A DNA stretch of 64,000 bases from Heliocidaris erythrogramma. Lineage: Eukaryota > Echinodermata > Echinoidea > Camarodonta > Echinometridae. The notes under the pieces were generated by a model, which was given only the letters and a program-made list of their open reading frames with translations, did not search any database and was not told the origin of the DNA. Of this stretch, positions 22,100-32,590 are shown piece after piece. Numbering within the stretch: position 1 is the first letter of the stretch; every line of letters begins with the position of its first letter. The position numbers and the translations under genes were made by a program. The stretch covers positions 18,985,698 through 19,049,697 of the forward strand of contig CM046853.1 of NCBI GenBank assembly GCA_025617745.1. The letters are read 5' to 3'.

Positions 22100-22604
22100 A
22101 TGGAAGGAAATTATATATCTTCGCCGGTGGCTCTGGTTGACTTTGCGGCCGACGATCAGATGCCTCAACTTGTACAGGATTACTACGCAGCTGACGACAC
22201 GATTAGGAACGACGACACTTTCACAAATTCACGCCTAGTGTTACGAGACGAAGAAAATATGCAATTTGATGGCCAAAAACGTCATGTTTCAAGATTATCA
22301 GCAGGCACTAATAATCGGCATTATGATCCGATTGATGTAGCAACAGTTATCACGGCCGTCGCTCCTGGTAGCATTCAAAACGGAGTCACTAGAGTTGATA
22401 ATATTGAAAGCAGCGATGAGGACCCGCTCGAAATTGCTACGGGAAATGGATCTTGGGTCCCCGATGGTTTGGGAAGCGATGAGGACAGCCATCTGTATGA
22501 ACATTGCCACGCACCTATGCCAGACACGTCAAACACAAGGGCACAAAAGCAATTGATAATTGCTTGTTGTGTCAGTGTCATATTCATGATAGCAGAAATT
22601 GTTG
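22100..22604 (+). CDS. SLC30A: SLC30A zinc transporter (ZnT2/3/4/8-like), exon 1
   Basis: Codes for residues 1-168 plus one base of a 467-residue zinc/proton antiporter that moves zinc from cytosol into vesicles or out of the cell (family role). Residues 1-134 are a hydrophilic, acidic N-terminus, longer than in most vertebrate ZnT2/3/8. HCH at 135-137 matches the histidine-cysteine-histidine motif before membrane segment 1 in ZnT2, ZnT3 and ZnT8. Segment 1 starts at about 151 (QLIIACCVSVIFMIAEIVG). The donor is TTGTTG|GTAAGG. The seven exons total 1,404 nt in one frame. The subtype is unsettled: HCH suggests ZnT2/3/8, while the NYKIDPDIMLITA stretch (exon 3) recalls ZnT4. Confidence 0.92.
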
Positions 22605-22935
22605 GTAAGGAATTACACTTTTTTACAGAAAACATTTTTCACTCATTTCAGATAGATCTGAAGTTTCTGTAGGCCTAGCTCGTTTTAATTAAAAACATAT
22701 AAATTATAAATATAATGATACATGTATAGATCTACTCTCTCTATCGACTAGACTAAGTAAGAGATCTAGACTATGCACTATATCAGTACTAATAGACCTA
22801 TTTGGGGAGTAAAGCTAAGATATCTTATCGCACACAAAAGGTAGTTATTGATACGATTCTTTTTGCCATAAATGCAAATTTAATCAAATTAATTCTAAAC
22901 ATACATGTATTAACATTTTAAATCCATTAATGGGC

Positions 22936-22937
<2 letters not shown>

Positions 22938-23028
<91 letters not shown>
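22938..23028. repeat. (AT)n array with ACATG interruptions
   Basis: Three AT runs separated by TACATGTA. It forms the left border of the perfect inverted repeat at 23,064-23,318. Confidence 0.85.
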
Positions 23029-23029
<1 letters not shown>

Positions 23030-23063
23030 ATGATATTTCATAACCGCGTGTTGGAAAAGCATG

Positions 23064-23315
23064 AAGAGAGAAACAATTAATGAATTCCAGAGAAGACATT
23101 GGTAATGCATTGAATTCCAACTTTTATATTTATTTTCACCAAATTTTCAGAAAAAGTTGACAACTTTTTCTGAGCAGAGCTTCACATACATATTTCACTT
23201 TGTTCATTACCCTGAGGAAGATCCGTGAGGATCGAAAATTTGGTGAAAATAAATATAAAAGTTGGAATTCAATGCATTACCAATGTCTTCTCTGGAATTC
23301 ATTAATTGTTTCTCT

Positions 23316-23318
<3 letters not shown>
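23064..23318. repeat. Perfect 85 bp inverted repeat with motif-bearing spacer
   Basis: Arm 23,064-23,148 is the exact reverse complement of 23,234-23,318. The 85 nt spacer begins with a second hairpin (CAGAAAAAGTTG, A, CAACTTTTTCTG) and ends with CTGAGGA-A-GATCC-GTGA-GGATC, directly followed by GAAA, the first bases of the right arm. (TA)n arrays flank both sides. The zero-mismatch arms suggest a recent origin or gene conversion. Inverted terminal repeats together with hammerhead-like motifs are known for Penelope-like retroelements, but no such reverse transcriptase is present here. Confidence 0.85.
23212..23237 (+). other. CTGAGGA-hairpin-GAAA motif, copy ii
   Basis: CTGAGGA, A, GATCC-GTGA-GGATC (five perfect pairs), GAAA. 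Same architecture as copies at 11,373, 11,586, 24,143 and 46,270. The changed but still paired stem bases (GATCC/GGATC versus GGCC/GGCC) argue that the hairpin is maintained. Confidence 0.4.
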
Positions 23319-23346
<28 letters not shown>

Positions 23347-23349
23347 CCC
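23319..23349. repeat. (TA)n microsatellite
   Basis: The TA run separating the inverted repeat from the type A MITE. The same (TA)n-ACCCCTAATGGG junction occurs at 12,240-12,275. Confidence 0.85.
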
Positions 23350-23494
23350 CTAATGGGTACATTAGGAGGACAGTTTTTGTCTCATTTCTATAGACGACTG
23401 TCGACCTAATGTACCAACTGTCTACCTAATGTAGGGGTCGCTATTATGACGAAATAAACTGCATTGTTAGGTGTCGACCTAATGTACCCTTTAG
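23350..23494. mobile_element. TA-associated MITE, type A (unsplit copy)
   Basis: The left terminus CTAATGGGTACATTAGG is inverted at the right as CCTAATGTACCCTTTAG. The terminal motif GTCGACCTAATGTACC recurs in direct orientation twice internally (near 23,400-23,435). A module containing GAAATAAACTGCATTG lies at about 23,448-23,471, just before the right terminus. 145 bp, non-coding. It serves as the empty site for the Harbinger insertion at 12,328. Confidence 0.8.
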
Positions 23495-23529
23495 TAAAAT
23501 ATAGATATATATATAACTCTATTCGCGGA

Positions 23530-23652
23530 CATAGGGGGAATCCTTTTATCTCGGCCTATTGTTGAAATTCCCCGTAACACCCGTCGAAATTCCCTGTAAC
23601 GCCCAATTTTTATTGTGACGAAATAAACTGCATTGTTAGGATTCCCCCTATG
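23530..23652. mobile_element. Related MITE, type B
   Basis: Perfect 14 bp TIR (CATAGGGGGAATCC and its complement). Two internal direct GAAATTCCC(C/T)GTAAC copies echo the terminus, followed by the same GAAATAAACTGCATTG module (about 23,617-23,640) found in type A, then the right terminus. Layout equals type A but the terminal sequence differs completely. Confidence 0.75.
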
Positions 23653-23673
23653 ATCGGAAATAGTAATATATAT

Positions 23674-23927
23674 CAGTGGCGGATCCGGGGGGGGGGGGGG
23701 GCACAGCCGGCCCGTGCCCCCCCCCCCTTTTGGAAGAGAAGTATGAATTTTTACCATAGATGACCCGCCATCTTGTCGATTGTGCCCCCCTTTTAGAGTG
23801 AAGACCTTTTTTTTTTTTTTTTTTTTTGCTTGTCAGGGAATTATGGAGGGAAACTGGACTCCATAACCCCTTACTGAGCGATTTTTGAAGGTTTTTGAAG
23901 GTTTGGCGAAAATGTTTTTTTTTGTCC

Positions 23928-23966
<39 letters not shown>

Positions 23967-24075
23967 ACTGAGCGACTTTTCGAGAAGCTGGCGAGACCAA
24001 AAATATATGGGTCTACCTTTTCACAAACTTTCATTTTTGTGCCCCCTCATTTACTCAATCCTGGATCCGCCCCTG
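23674..24075. mobile_element. MITE with CAGTGGCGGATCC termini and long C/G runs
   Basis: The left end CAGTGGCGGATCC mirrors the right end GGATCCGCCCCTG (one mismatch). ATAT lies on both sides, possibly a duplication. The interior carries GGCCCGTGCCCC, TTGTCAGGGAATTATGGAGG, ACTGAGCGA and a pure C run of about 36 nt (23,931-23,966). Partial relatives lie at 9,995, 33,165, 34,015 and possibly 57,690. Confidence 0.75.
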
Positions 24076-24142
24076 ATATAGAGAGAGAGACAGAGACAGA
24101 GACACAGAATAAATTACTCCTTTAGACACAAAGGGTTCAATA

Positions 24143-24165
24143 TTTCGCCTATAAGGCTTCTTCAG
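24143..24165 (-). other. CTGAAGA-hairpin-GAAA motif, copy iv
   Basis: On the minus strand: CTGAAGA, A, GCC-TTATA-GGC, GAAA. It sits beside a GAGACA/GA-rich microsatellite, as the other copies sit beside simple repeats. Confidence 0.35.
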
Positions 24166-24239
24166 GAAATGATACCAAGTACAAAAATTGCACCAAGGAT
24201 GTAGTTAGTGCATAGCGCGTAATTATTGTCAAAACAACA

Positions 24240-24660
24240 AGTGTAAATAAACAACAGAGTCAAGGCGCGAGAAAGAGAGAGAGAGGGGAGAGGGGAAAGG
24301 AGAAAGAGAGAGAGGGAGGGGGAGGGAGACAGACAGACACACACACACACAGAGTGATGAAGAAAGATAAAGAAAGCAAAGGATAGGAAGAAAAGAGAGA
24401 GAGAGAGAGAGGGAAGTAAAGGAGGAAGAGAAAAATACGGAGAGAGACAGGGGGAAAAAGGTGGGAAGAAAGAGGATAGAGGGTTAGAAAACAGAAAAGG
24501 AAGACAAAAAGGAGAAAAGAAAAAGAAGAAGAAGAAAAGAAAGAAAAAACATTGAAAATAGAGGGGAGAGAAGAAAAGAAACGAAAGAAGAAAGAGAGAG
24601 AGAGAAAAAAAAAGAAACCAGGGAAGAGAACAAAAGCAAAGTACAAAAAGGAAGGAGAAA
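24240..24660. repeat. GA-rich simple repeat
   Basis: A purine-rich tract of GAGA, GAAA and (AC)n pieces. The long Leu/Phe/Ser-rich minus-strand frame across it is compositional and not a gene. Confidence 0.8.
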
Positions 24661-24718
24661 GAAAGAAGCATTACAAAATTACGAAGAAGGAAATGAACGG
24701 AAACTGGCATTGATACCA

Positions 24719-24788
24719 TGAGGTTGGAGCTTGCCAAGCTGGATGATGATCCTTTCCTCCTCTTTCAGCTTGGCAAGCTCCAACCTCA
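24719..24788. repeat. Hairpin with 22 bp perfect arms
   Basis: TGAGGTTGGAGCTTGCCAAG.. at 24,719-24,740 pairs with its exact complement at 24,767-24,788, with a loop of about 26 nt. The size is in the range of a pre-miRNA stem, but foldback transposon remnants look the same. Confidence 0.65.
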
Positions 24789-24789
24789 A

Positions 24790-27090
24790 GACAAGAGAAA
24801 AATTAATTTTTAACCAAAATGGTCATCATCAAAAATCTTCTGAATTTTAAAAGAAATTCTTTTCTTTATACATCAATCAGAAATACACTCAGGCATAAAA
24901 ACTATAAACAAGACAACATAACTACTTGTTACTGTTATGTAACAGACACAAATATGACTATGCATGTGACGTACAGGACAATTTGTCACTGACTACAGTG
25001 TATATAAAATTTAAAAACAGGTATTTTCTGAGAAAAATATATCAAGATACGCTATAGAAAGTTGATTTTGTTAGTTTCTCATTCATTAACAGAAGTATAA
25101 GTGTCTAAACACATGGTAAGACCCAAACATCTCATTTTTTCTTTTTTACATTCTTTGGAAGAGAGGGGGCAATAATAGTTCAGAAGTGATATTCCTAATT
25201 GGCTCTGTACTGACACGAGCATACAGGGTATAGATAACTGAATGCTAATTTCCCTGTGTTTCATTGAGAATTACCCACACAAACCACTGAAAATTTTCTT
25301 TGTACTTTTTTAATGATAAACTCTAACTACATGTAAGATTTAACACTTCTGGCCTATCAAAGAATAAAATTGTAGAAAAAGTCATTTACACTGAAACAAT
25401 TGCAAATTTTGACTCATCAATTCTCTTTAAAAATTAGGATATGATGCACCATATCTTTTTAAAATCTCTCTTTGGCTTTGTAATGGTACTAGACATCTAT
25501 GTACCTGTACATACTGTTCTTTCACATTTATAAAAAAATTTTGCTTTGGGAACTATAATTAACCATAATATGATCTATTTGCAGTAAAAAATATAGTGAT
25601 ACCTCAGTATTCAATCCTGTTTATAATAGACTGTGTGTATTACTATATATGTATTTGTCCCTTACATCACATTATTTGAATTGATTATGTAATTACACTG
25701 GATAATAATTGGATTAACTTATGATTTTTTTTGTAGGGTATCAAAGTATATCAGAAGTTCATTCAATAATTAAAAAAAATATTGATGTATTCCTACTTGG
25801 AATGTAAAAAACACACTTCAAAATTGTGATGTACTGAATCAATTAATTTTCAAACTCATTTTTTTGTCATAATTGTTAGCATGCCTAGTTCTTTCCATCC
25901 CAGCGTGAAAAAAAGTGTAAAGTTGATTTGAATAAGTCATACATGAAAAAAATACAATGTCCCGTACGTCACACTAATATTCATTATGAATAATTAACCT
26001 AGAACTCCATAATTACACATTTTCTCTCCAAAATAATAAAAGGATCAAACAATTCAAGGTTATAGGCTATAGCTTTAAAACAACATACATCTTGCTATAT
26101 TTCAATAAGTTTGAATTTTTGACATCCAAGGGGAGAATAGCTTGGACCTTCCCTGTACATAACTAGATTTATTGTAATACATCATTGAAAAAGGAAATTT
26201 TATCCCCTTTTATATGACACCACATTTGTGATAGAGACTGGGATGATTGAACTAAAACAATTTTAAATCAGCAATGTAAAAACCGATTTGCGCACACAAG
26301 ACTGTGATCTTATTCATCAACACACTTAATGGCCATTTATCAACCTCACTCTGCTTTCATTTCCTTTTTGTCTTGACACAAGGTCACAAGCACATACTTT
26401 CACGGGCAGACAGTGCGATCATCTGGAAGGATATTGGGGTTTATGTTTTTTATGCATGTCTGTTCAAAGATGACTGTGGAACATTATTATAAAATATCAC
26501 TTATCTTTGATTTATATCTTTATCATTGTTTAGTTTATTTGCATTGTACTTTACGGAAGTACATAATGCATCAATTCTGTCTGCAATCTACTTTTTACAT
26601 CACTTAAAACCTTTCAAATTCATGCATGGAAATATCATAACATATTTCATATCATATGAAAGAGGATGAAATAATCTTTGTCACGAGTAATAAAAGGTAA
26701 TCAGGACAGAATAATTTTTTCTCGTAATTTATGTGAAAATTTGTGTTTCCTTTTTTTAAGAAACACTCTGTAGTGTATATTATTTTCAGATTTATAGTAA
26801 AAAAATACTTTTAAGGATAATGAATCATTATACTGAATTAATACTTTTCATGCATGTGTAGGTGTTGGATTATTCTGTTAGAAATATAATTTGGAGTAAA
26901 AATATGAAGGAAAAAAAAGCAGTATGAAAATCAGTCTGGTAGGGCTTACAAAGAGAAAATGCATGGGACAGCAACTTTACAAAGAGTAGATCTACTCCAG
27001 TACCGGTATTAGTTTTTGACATTCATATGTAACTTATTGCCAATTCTTTGAAATTATAAACATGCATTTAAACATATCTGTATTTTTGTG
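24790..27090. other. Intron 1 DNA, nothing recognised
   Basis: AT-rich sequence without TIRs, SINE heads or plausible exons. The 60-codon frames here have no recognisable similarity. Confidence 0.5.
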
Positions 27091-27094
27091 TGTA

Positions 27095-27144
27095 CTACCA
27101 GGGAAGTGTAAGAGAGATCTCTTACTCTTCCACTTCCCTGGTAG
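27095..27144. repeat. Short hairpin with nested palindrome
   Basis: CTACCAGGGAAGTG pairs with CACTTCCCTGGTAG. The centre contains GTAAGAGAGATCTCTTAC, itself palindromic. The 50 nt unit could extrude as a cruciform or fold as RNA. Confidence 0.6.
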
Positions 27145-27414
27145 GATCAACCATGCAAAGTAGGCCTATAGTAGTACATGGAGGCTGACTTCCTACGCAC
27201 ATGTACATGTATACCTCCCTGCTCTACCATACTTTCATGCTGAACCACTACACATTTTCAATATTAATGCAAGCATGATCAAAACTCTCTGATTGGAAGC
27301 AAAAGATAGCTATCCATTGTATCCACTGGTATATCACATGTATGTTTATACATGTATCTTGTATTCTGAGTCATACTATGTTGGTAGCAGGTATATTCAT
27401 GGTCATACAGTACA

Positions 27415-27650
27415 GGGCTACCAACTCTCACGCATTGAGCGTGAGACTCACGCAATTCACCCAGTTCTGACTGTCTCACTCTGATAAATGAATTCTCATG
27501 CTGAACCCCAAAAATAGAATGTAACAAAAAAAAAATGTCTCTAAAAATCTCTGATATTCCATATACCGGTATTCGATATGCCCAAGCCCTTTCAAGATTT
27601 TCCTGTGTTTGCAAAGCAAATGAAAATCGTTTTTGGTAGTGCACGCGCAA
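27415..27650. repeat. Probable dispersed repeat (CTACCAACTCTCACGC type)
   Basis: Starts GGGCTACCAACTCTCACGCA, with the palindromic CACGCATTGAGCGTG beside it. The strong CpG/CACGC content differs from the flanks. No second copy in the window and no clear right end, so this is a suggestion only. Confidence 0.3.
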
Positions 27651-27659
27651 AGCTATTGG

Positions 27660-29080
27660 ATTACGTTTGATTTATACTGTGTGTATACATGTACATGTAC
27701 ATGCGACGACTATGATGAGTGTAACTATGGCCAGACTGACATGGCTGTGGCGAGGCAGCCCGCATAGCATCAGCAGAGTTTGCCGTTGATTGTACAACAA
27801 ACATAATAGCCAGCACATCTCTCTACGCCCGGACAGCAGGATTTTTCATTTAAGTTTAACTCTGGAAATTCATATTCAAAATCATGCAGTTACAAATTGG
27901 GAACTTTGTATTTTTTCATGATCAATGAACTACATGTAGCATTAATAACAATGTAACCTAGAGTCTATTTATTACTTATTCAATTCAATTTAGTACATTA
28001 ATGCTACTTCTACATGTTGTACATGTATGTGTTGGAATCATGACTAAAGTATGCACCAGATTGCACCATTTAAAATGTAAATTTTTCAAAGCTCCCTACC
28101 GTGGAAGGGGGGACACCCCCTTTCCCCCTCGGTTGCTTCGCTCCCTCGCAATGTCTCAATCTAAACTCTCACTCAAGTTTGGCAGTATGTGGAATGAAGG
28201 TTGAATGTGTATAGGCCTATATATTTGCATACAAAGGCTGTTTTGTTACCATGATCTTGTTACTAATGCTAGTGTACATGTATTTTACAATAGATCTGAA
28301 ACAGCCCTCAGGAAATTGCCTTTAATATCAAGTCTACCTGGTGCACTTTTCATTCAATCATTTGCATGCATGTGCATTGTATCTCTTTGATTCAAATCCT
28401 TAATATAAACAGAACTCTATTTAGCATTGTGTTTTTAGTTAGGGCATGGGTGCACATGCATGAAATGCCATCATTTGAGGGCAATGTGAAAAGAGGAAGG
28501 CTGTATGCTAGTTTAATCATTCATTGTCTTGTGTTTCTAGATAATGAAAGCATTTTTGGAATGAAATCTTTGCATTACCTATCCCTCAAGGCTCGGGCAA
28601 TGTCGGTAAAGGTCACTGTCAACAAATTTGAATTTTTGTGCTTTGCAACATTAAAAAAAAATTATTCTGAAGTATTGTAAACAGCAAGATTACAAGGAAT
28701 CAAAATTATTATTATGGCACTAATAATCATTTTCTCATTTTCTATTAAAAAATGAATTTCTATTCAAAAAGTGAATTTTTAAAAATGATAACTGCACAAA
28801 TCATCTGTTTTATGTTAATTTTTCCAAATCCAACTTTTACTGCAACAAGTTCAGGGGAAAAGCTCTATTTTTAATACAAGTGTAGCAAGATGATGCACCA
28901 ATCTTTTGTAATGCTTAAGTGCAAGCCTTAAATGTACAGCATTAATAATGCATTAAGTAAATAAAGCATTAGAAAAGCATTAGAAAAGCATACAGGAAAC
29001 CTTACAGAAACATTTGATCTACAAAAGTACAAATAATCTGAATTATCAAAACTATTGCACATAGAAATGTCAGTACAGTC
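27660..29080. other. Intron 1 DNA, nothing firm
   Basis: Contains stacked TACATGTA motifs (near 27,690 and 28,010-28,030) and a GGGGGGACACCCCC/CTTCGCTCCCTCGC patch (28,095-28,150) resembling the dispersed repeats at 6-10 kb. No exon recognised. Confidence 0.45.
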
Positions 29081-29848
29081 AGTTGATGATTCAGTTCACT
29101 AATCTTTCATTATGCAAAGAGAAAGAAAAAAGAAAATTGAACAATGTCTTTTAACTCAAGTTCAAAATCATGGTTTTTGCAGTCATTCCTCTTATTCTCT
29201 TTGTCTTGTGCTGTCATGAGGGCTTTCTGCACTTGTTACCCTTTGTTTAATGAGCTACGAAGAAGGCAGTATCGTCTGCAAAAAAAGGAGGTGGCCTCGT
29301 CACAACACCACATATTGTACAAAATGCTGCTTCAATGGATAAATGCTCATTTTGTATTCGTTTTCTCCAGTATTATTGCACATTTTAAGGTATCATTCAA
29401 ATTTCTATAACCCAGGGGGAGGGGACTGTCAGATTTCATTTGCATTTATTGTATAAAAGTAGGTGTTTGCTGTAAATGTGCAAGGGTGCAAAACTTTGCA
29501 CTATACCCAAAGTAATAACAATAACATTTGTTTGATTGAGCCTCATTTAGGTACAGATGTCTCTTTCAAATCTACCTCGAGATCAATAACTCGATCAGGA
29601 ATTATACACTTCACCAGTCAAATGTAACTGAGTAAAATGATTTTCGTAAGTTAGGTAAATTTATTGCACATGGCACTTGGTCATAGTCCACTGATTTGCA
29701 CACAGTCTACCAAATGTGACTGCCCCACCCCCCCCCCCCAAGTCTGCAGGTCCGACAGTCTATTTTGACAAAAACACAATTGCATATAAAGTCTTGCTCC
29801 TAGCCTTACCTTTTTCGTCTATAGCTCTTTTCACTTTCAGCAGCTACA

Positions 29849-30095
29849 CCCTTATAAAAAAATACCATGGTAATACTACATATTTCATGGTATTACCGCC
29901 ATAATACCACGAAAACATGGTAAATCCATGGTACACATCGTATTGCCACAGTATTACTACGAAAAACATTGTATATTCATAGTATTTTCATCTTGACAAT
30001 GGGTAACGCGGTAAATTCATGGTACTTTCACAGTAATACCGTCCCAATTTACCGCGGTATTACCATGGTATTACCATGGTACTTTTTTGTAAGGG
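29849..30095. mobile_element. MITE of CCATGG/GGTAATACC words
   Basis: The left end CCCTTATAAAAAAATACCAT mirrors the right end ATGGTACTTTTTTGTAAGGG. The interior is a series of ACCATGGTAATAC-like palindromic words. 247 bp, non-coding. It sits inside the first of the three segmental copies. Confidence 0.75.
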
Positions 30096-30240
30096 CAGTA
30101 CAGGGCCCATGGAGAGCAGTATCCACAGTGTCACAATTCAGACCCTCTGTTTCATGTCAAAAATATGTAAAACAAAAAAAAACAAGAAAAAACAAATACT
30201 GTCTTATAGTTGTCATAACATACAAAACTTATGTTACTTT

Positions 30241-30282
30241 TGTGTGTGTGTGTGTGTGTGTGGGTTTTTTTTTTTTTTTTTT
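30241..30282. repeat. (GT)n followed by poly-T
   Basis: About ten GT units followed by a T run. Confidence 0.85.
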
Positions 30283-32329
30283 ATATGTAGATTGTAAAGA
30301 GCTTAACATCAACTCAGCAGCAGCAAACTTGTATAAATCAGCCAAATAAAAACGATAACTCATAGAAATGCTGATGGTTCAATTTACTAATTCTTTATAA
30401 TCCAAAGAAAGAAAATAGACTACCGGTATTGCTGTTTAACTCGAGTCAAAGTTCAGGTATTTCCAGTCATTCCTGTTTGTCTTGTGAATAACAGTACTTC
30501 CTTCAGGGCTATCTGTGCTTGTCACACCTTCTTGACTCTACAAACATGGGTTTTCTCTGCAAAAAGGGGAGGTGCCCCTTCGGTCTAGTTACATCATCAT
30601 CGTAATGTACTCCAGTAGAAATACAGCTTCAATGGATAAGCAGTGTTCATTATGTCTTCTTATTCTTGAACATTTGTTTTTAAACATTTTGAAGTTTCAT
30701 AAAACTTTCTACATAAACTGAGAGTGCTAAAAGTAGAGGTGATTGCTGAAAATGTGCAAGGGTGCAAAAATTTACACAATTCCCATTGTGATGAAATAAC
30801 ATTCAAATTTGTTTGACTAAGCCTTGTTTGGGGATTATTTTTCACCTCTCAAATGTAACCAAGTAAATTAGTCGTTGGGTAAAATTATTGCACATGGCCC
30901 TTGGTCATAGTCCGTTGGTTTTGCACACATTCTACCAGATTTCAAAAGCAATGTTGGCATGATAAAGCTGCTATTGTACATTATAGAGATTGTAAAACCA
31001 TATCCCACTGCATACCCACTGTAATGGGATTCTGAGCTATGTATACATGATTCTGATTCTCTTTGATATGCTACACGTCATGTATATTATTCTTTCTTTT
31101 CATTGGAGGGGACAGTAGCGGAACAGGTACAGGGAGGAAGGGGAAACAAACTGCAAACTATTCTTGACTTTCCCCCAAACAAAACAACAACCAAAAAAAG
31201 CAAAACAGAACAATTAAAACAAAAAAAAAGCAAGCACGTTATCAGAAAATCATTGTCTTGAGAAAGCCTAAACCATCTACCTACTGGTCATGTCAGGAGC
31301 AGTTATAGTACATGACCTATGGTAGTCTTACAGTGCAGACTCTTTTACAACTGACCAGGGGTTGTGCCTGCAAACTAGACAATGTGCACAATGCCCAATG
31401 TAATAAAATAACAATCAAATTTGTTTGAGTAAGCCTTGTTTAGGAACCGATCTCTCGTTCAAATCTACCTCAAGGTCATTCACTCAGAGAAATTCTATAT
31501 TTTACGTGTCAAATGTAACTGAGTAAATAAGTAGTTAATAAACTTATTGCACATGGCCCTTGGTCATAGTCCATTGGTTTTGCACACAGTCCAAATTTGA
31601 TAAAACAGCTAATTGTAAATAGAGATGGTAAAACTGTCACAATGCCTTATAAATAGAGGATACATGTACATGTATATGTAGAGCAGTTCACCTGTAGAGC
31701 TGTAATTCTGATCCTCTTTGATATGCATGCTACATGTCATTATTTCTTATCAGTGGTGGGGAAAGATACAGGAGGTATGCCCCCCCCCTTCAAGTCTGCA
31801 GGGACAGTCTACTTTGACAAAAATATAATTGCACTAAAGCCACTAAAGTCTTGGTCCTAGCCTACCAGGTAACCTTTCTAACTCCGGCTCTTGTCAGGAG
31901 CTACAGTACAGGGCCCATGCAGATCAGAGCAGTGTCCATAGTCTCACAATTCAGACCCTCTGTTACATGTTATGACTGGCAAATTGCAGTAAAAAATACT
32001 GTAAGAATCTCTATTCTTTTCTTTTAGCATGTATTTTGATAAAAAAATGTGGATATATATATTTATAATCCCTATCATGTCAGGGTTTTAAGATAAGATG
32101 AAATTTATTTGGGTACCATTGCAGGCTTCTCTTAATTTGATACAAAGTCAGGAAACAACTATGGTTCAATATTTTGGAGCAGGAACAATTGCTAGTGCAT
32201 GCACTTCAAAGGTTAGGAAGGTAGCTCTCCATCAGACAGGAAGCCTATTGTTCTAGACGAAAGTCGAGACCACAAGACCTTGTCCATTGCTGTCATATCA
32301 TGAGAGTCTGATCTTGATAACAGCTGGGT

Positions 32330-32590
32330 CTCAACAATAATATTCTGCATAAACAGTGATAACCTACACATCAGATTCACAATGCCCTATCCCTGTAATT
32401 ATAACCTGTACATGGACAGCGAACAATGAAGGTATAAAAACACAATGATGATGTCTATTGTCTGTGTAGGCAGCTTCATTAGGTCATGAACTTCCACATG
32501 GTGATGGTCCTATGACACATGCTCTAGTGATAATTGCTCTTTGGTCAGTGTCCTTCACCAAAGAGTATAAATACAAAGAGTGCTCAGTCT
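32330..32590. repeat. Outlying copy of the about 300 bp tandem repeat
   Basis: Contains TGTGTAGGCAGCTTCATT, GAACTTCCACATGGTGATGG, TGATAATTGCTCTTTGGTCA in the same order as the array at 36.8-38.4 kb. Confidence 0.75.

Larger units (their letters stand above)
29085..31980. repeat. Diverged segmental repeats in intron 1 (three copies)
   Basis: The block TTATTGCACATGGC(A/C)CTTGG followed by TCATAGTCC occurs near 29,662, 30,885 and 31,544. Around it, longer stretches align: TGTGCAAGGGTGCAAAA (29,476 and 30,755), TTTGTTTGA..AAGCCT/GAGCCT, AAGTCTGCAGG (29,740 and 31,790) and ACAATTCAGACCCTCTGTT (30,132 and 31,946). The copies are unequal in length and clearly old. Confidence 0.7.

Noticed and set aside
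22884-23120. 78-codon Ile/Tyr-rich frame
   Set aside because: Translation of (AT)n.
23212-23237. Calling the motif a confirmed hammerhead ribozyme
   Set aside because: An extra A precedes helix II and helices I and III were not found; kept only as a resemblance.
24162-24737. 191-codon minus-strand frame rich in Leu, Phe and Ser
   Set aside because: Reads through GA-rich simple sequence; length is due to absence of stops in that composition.
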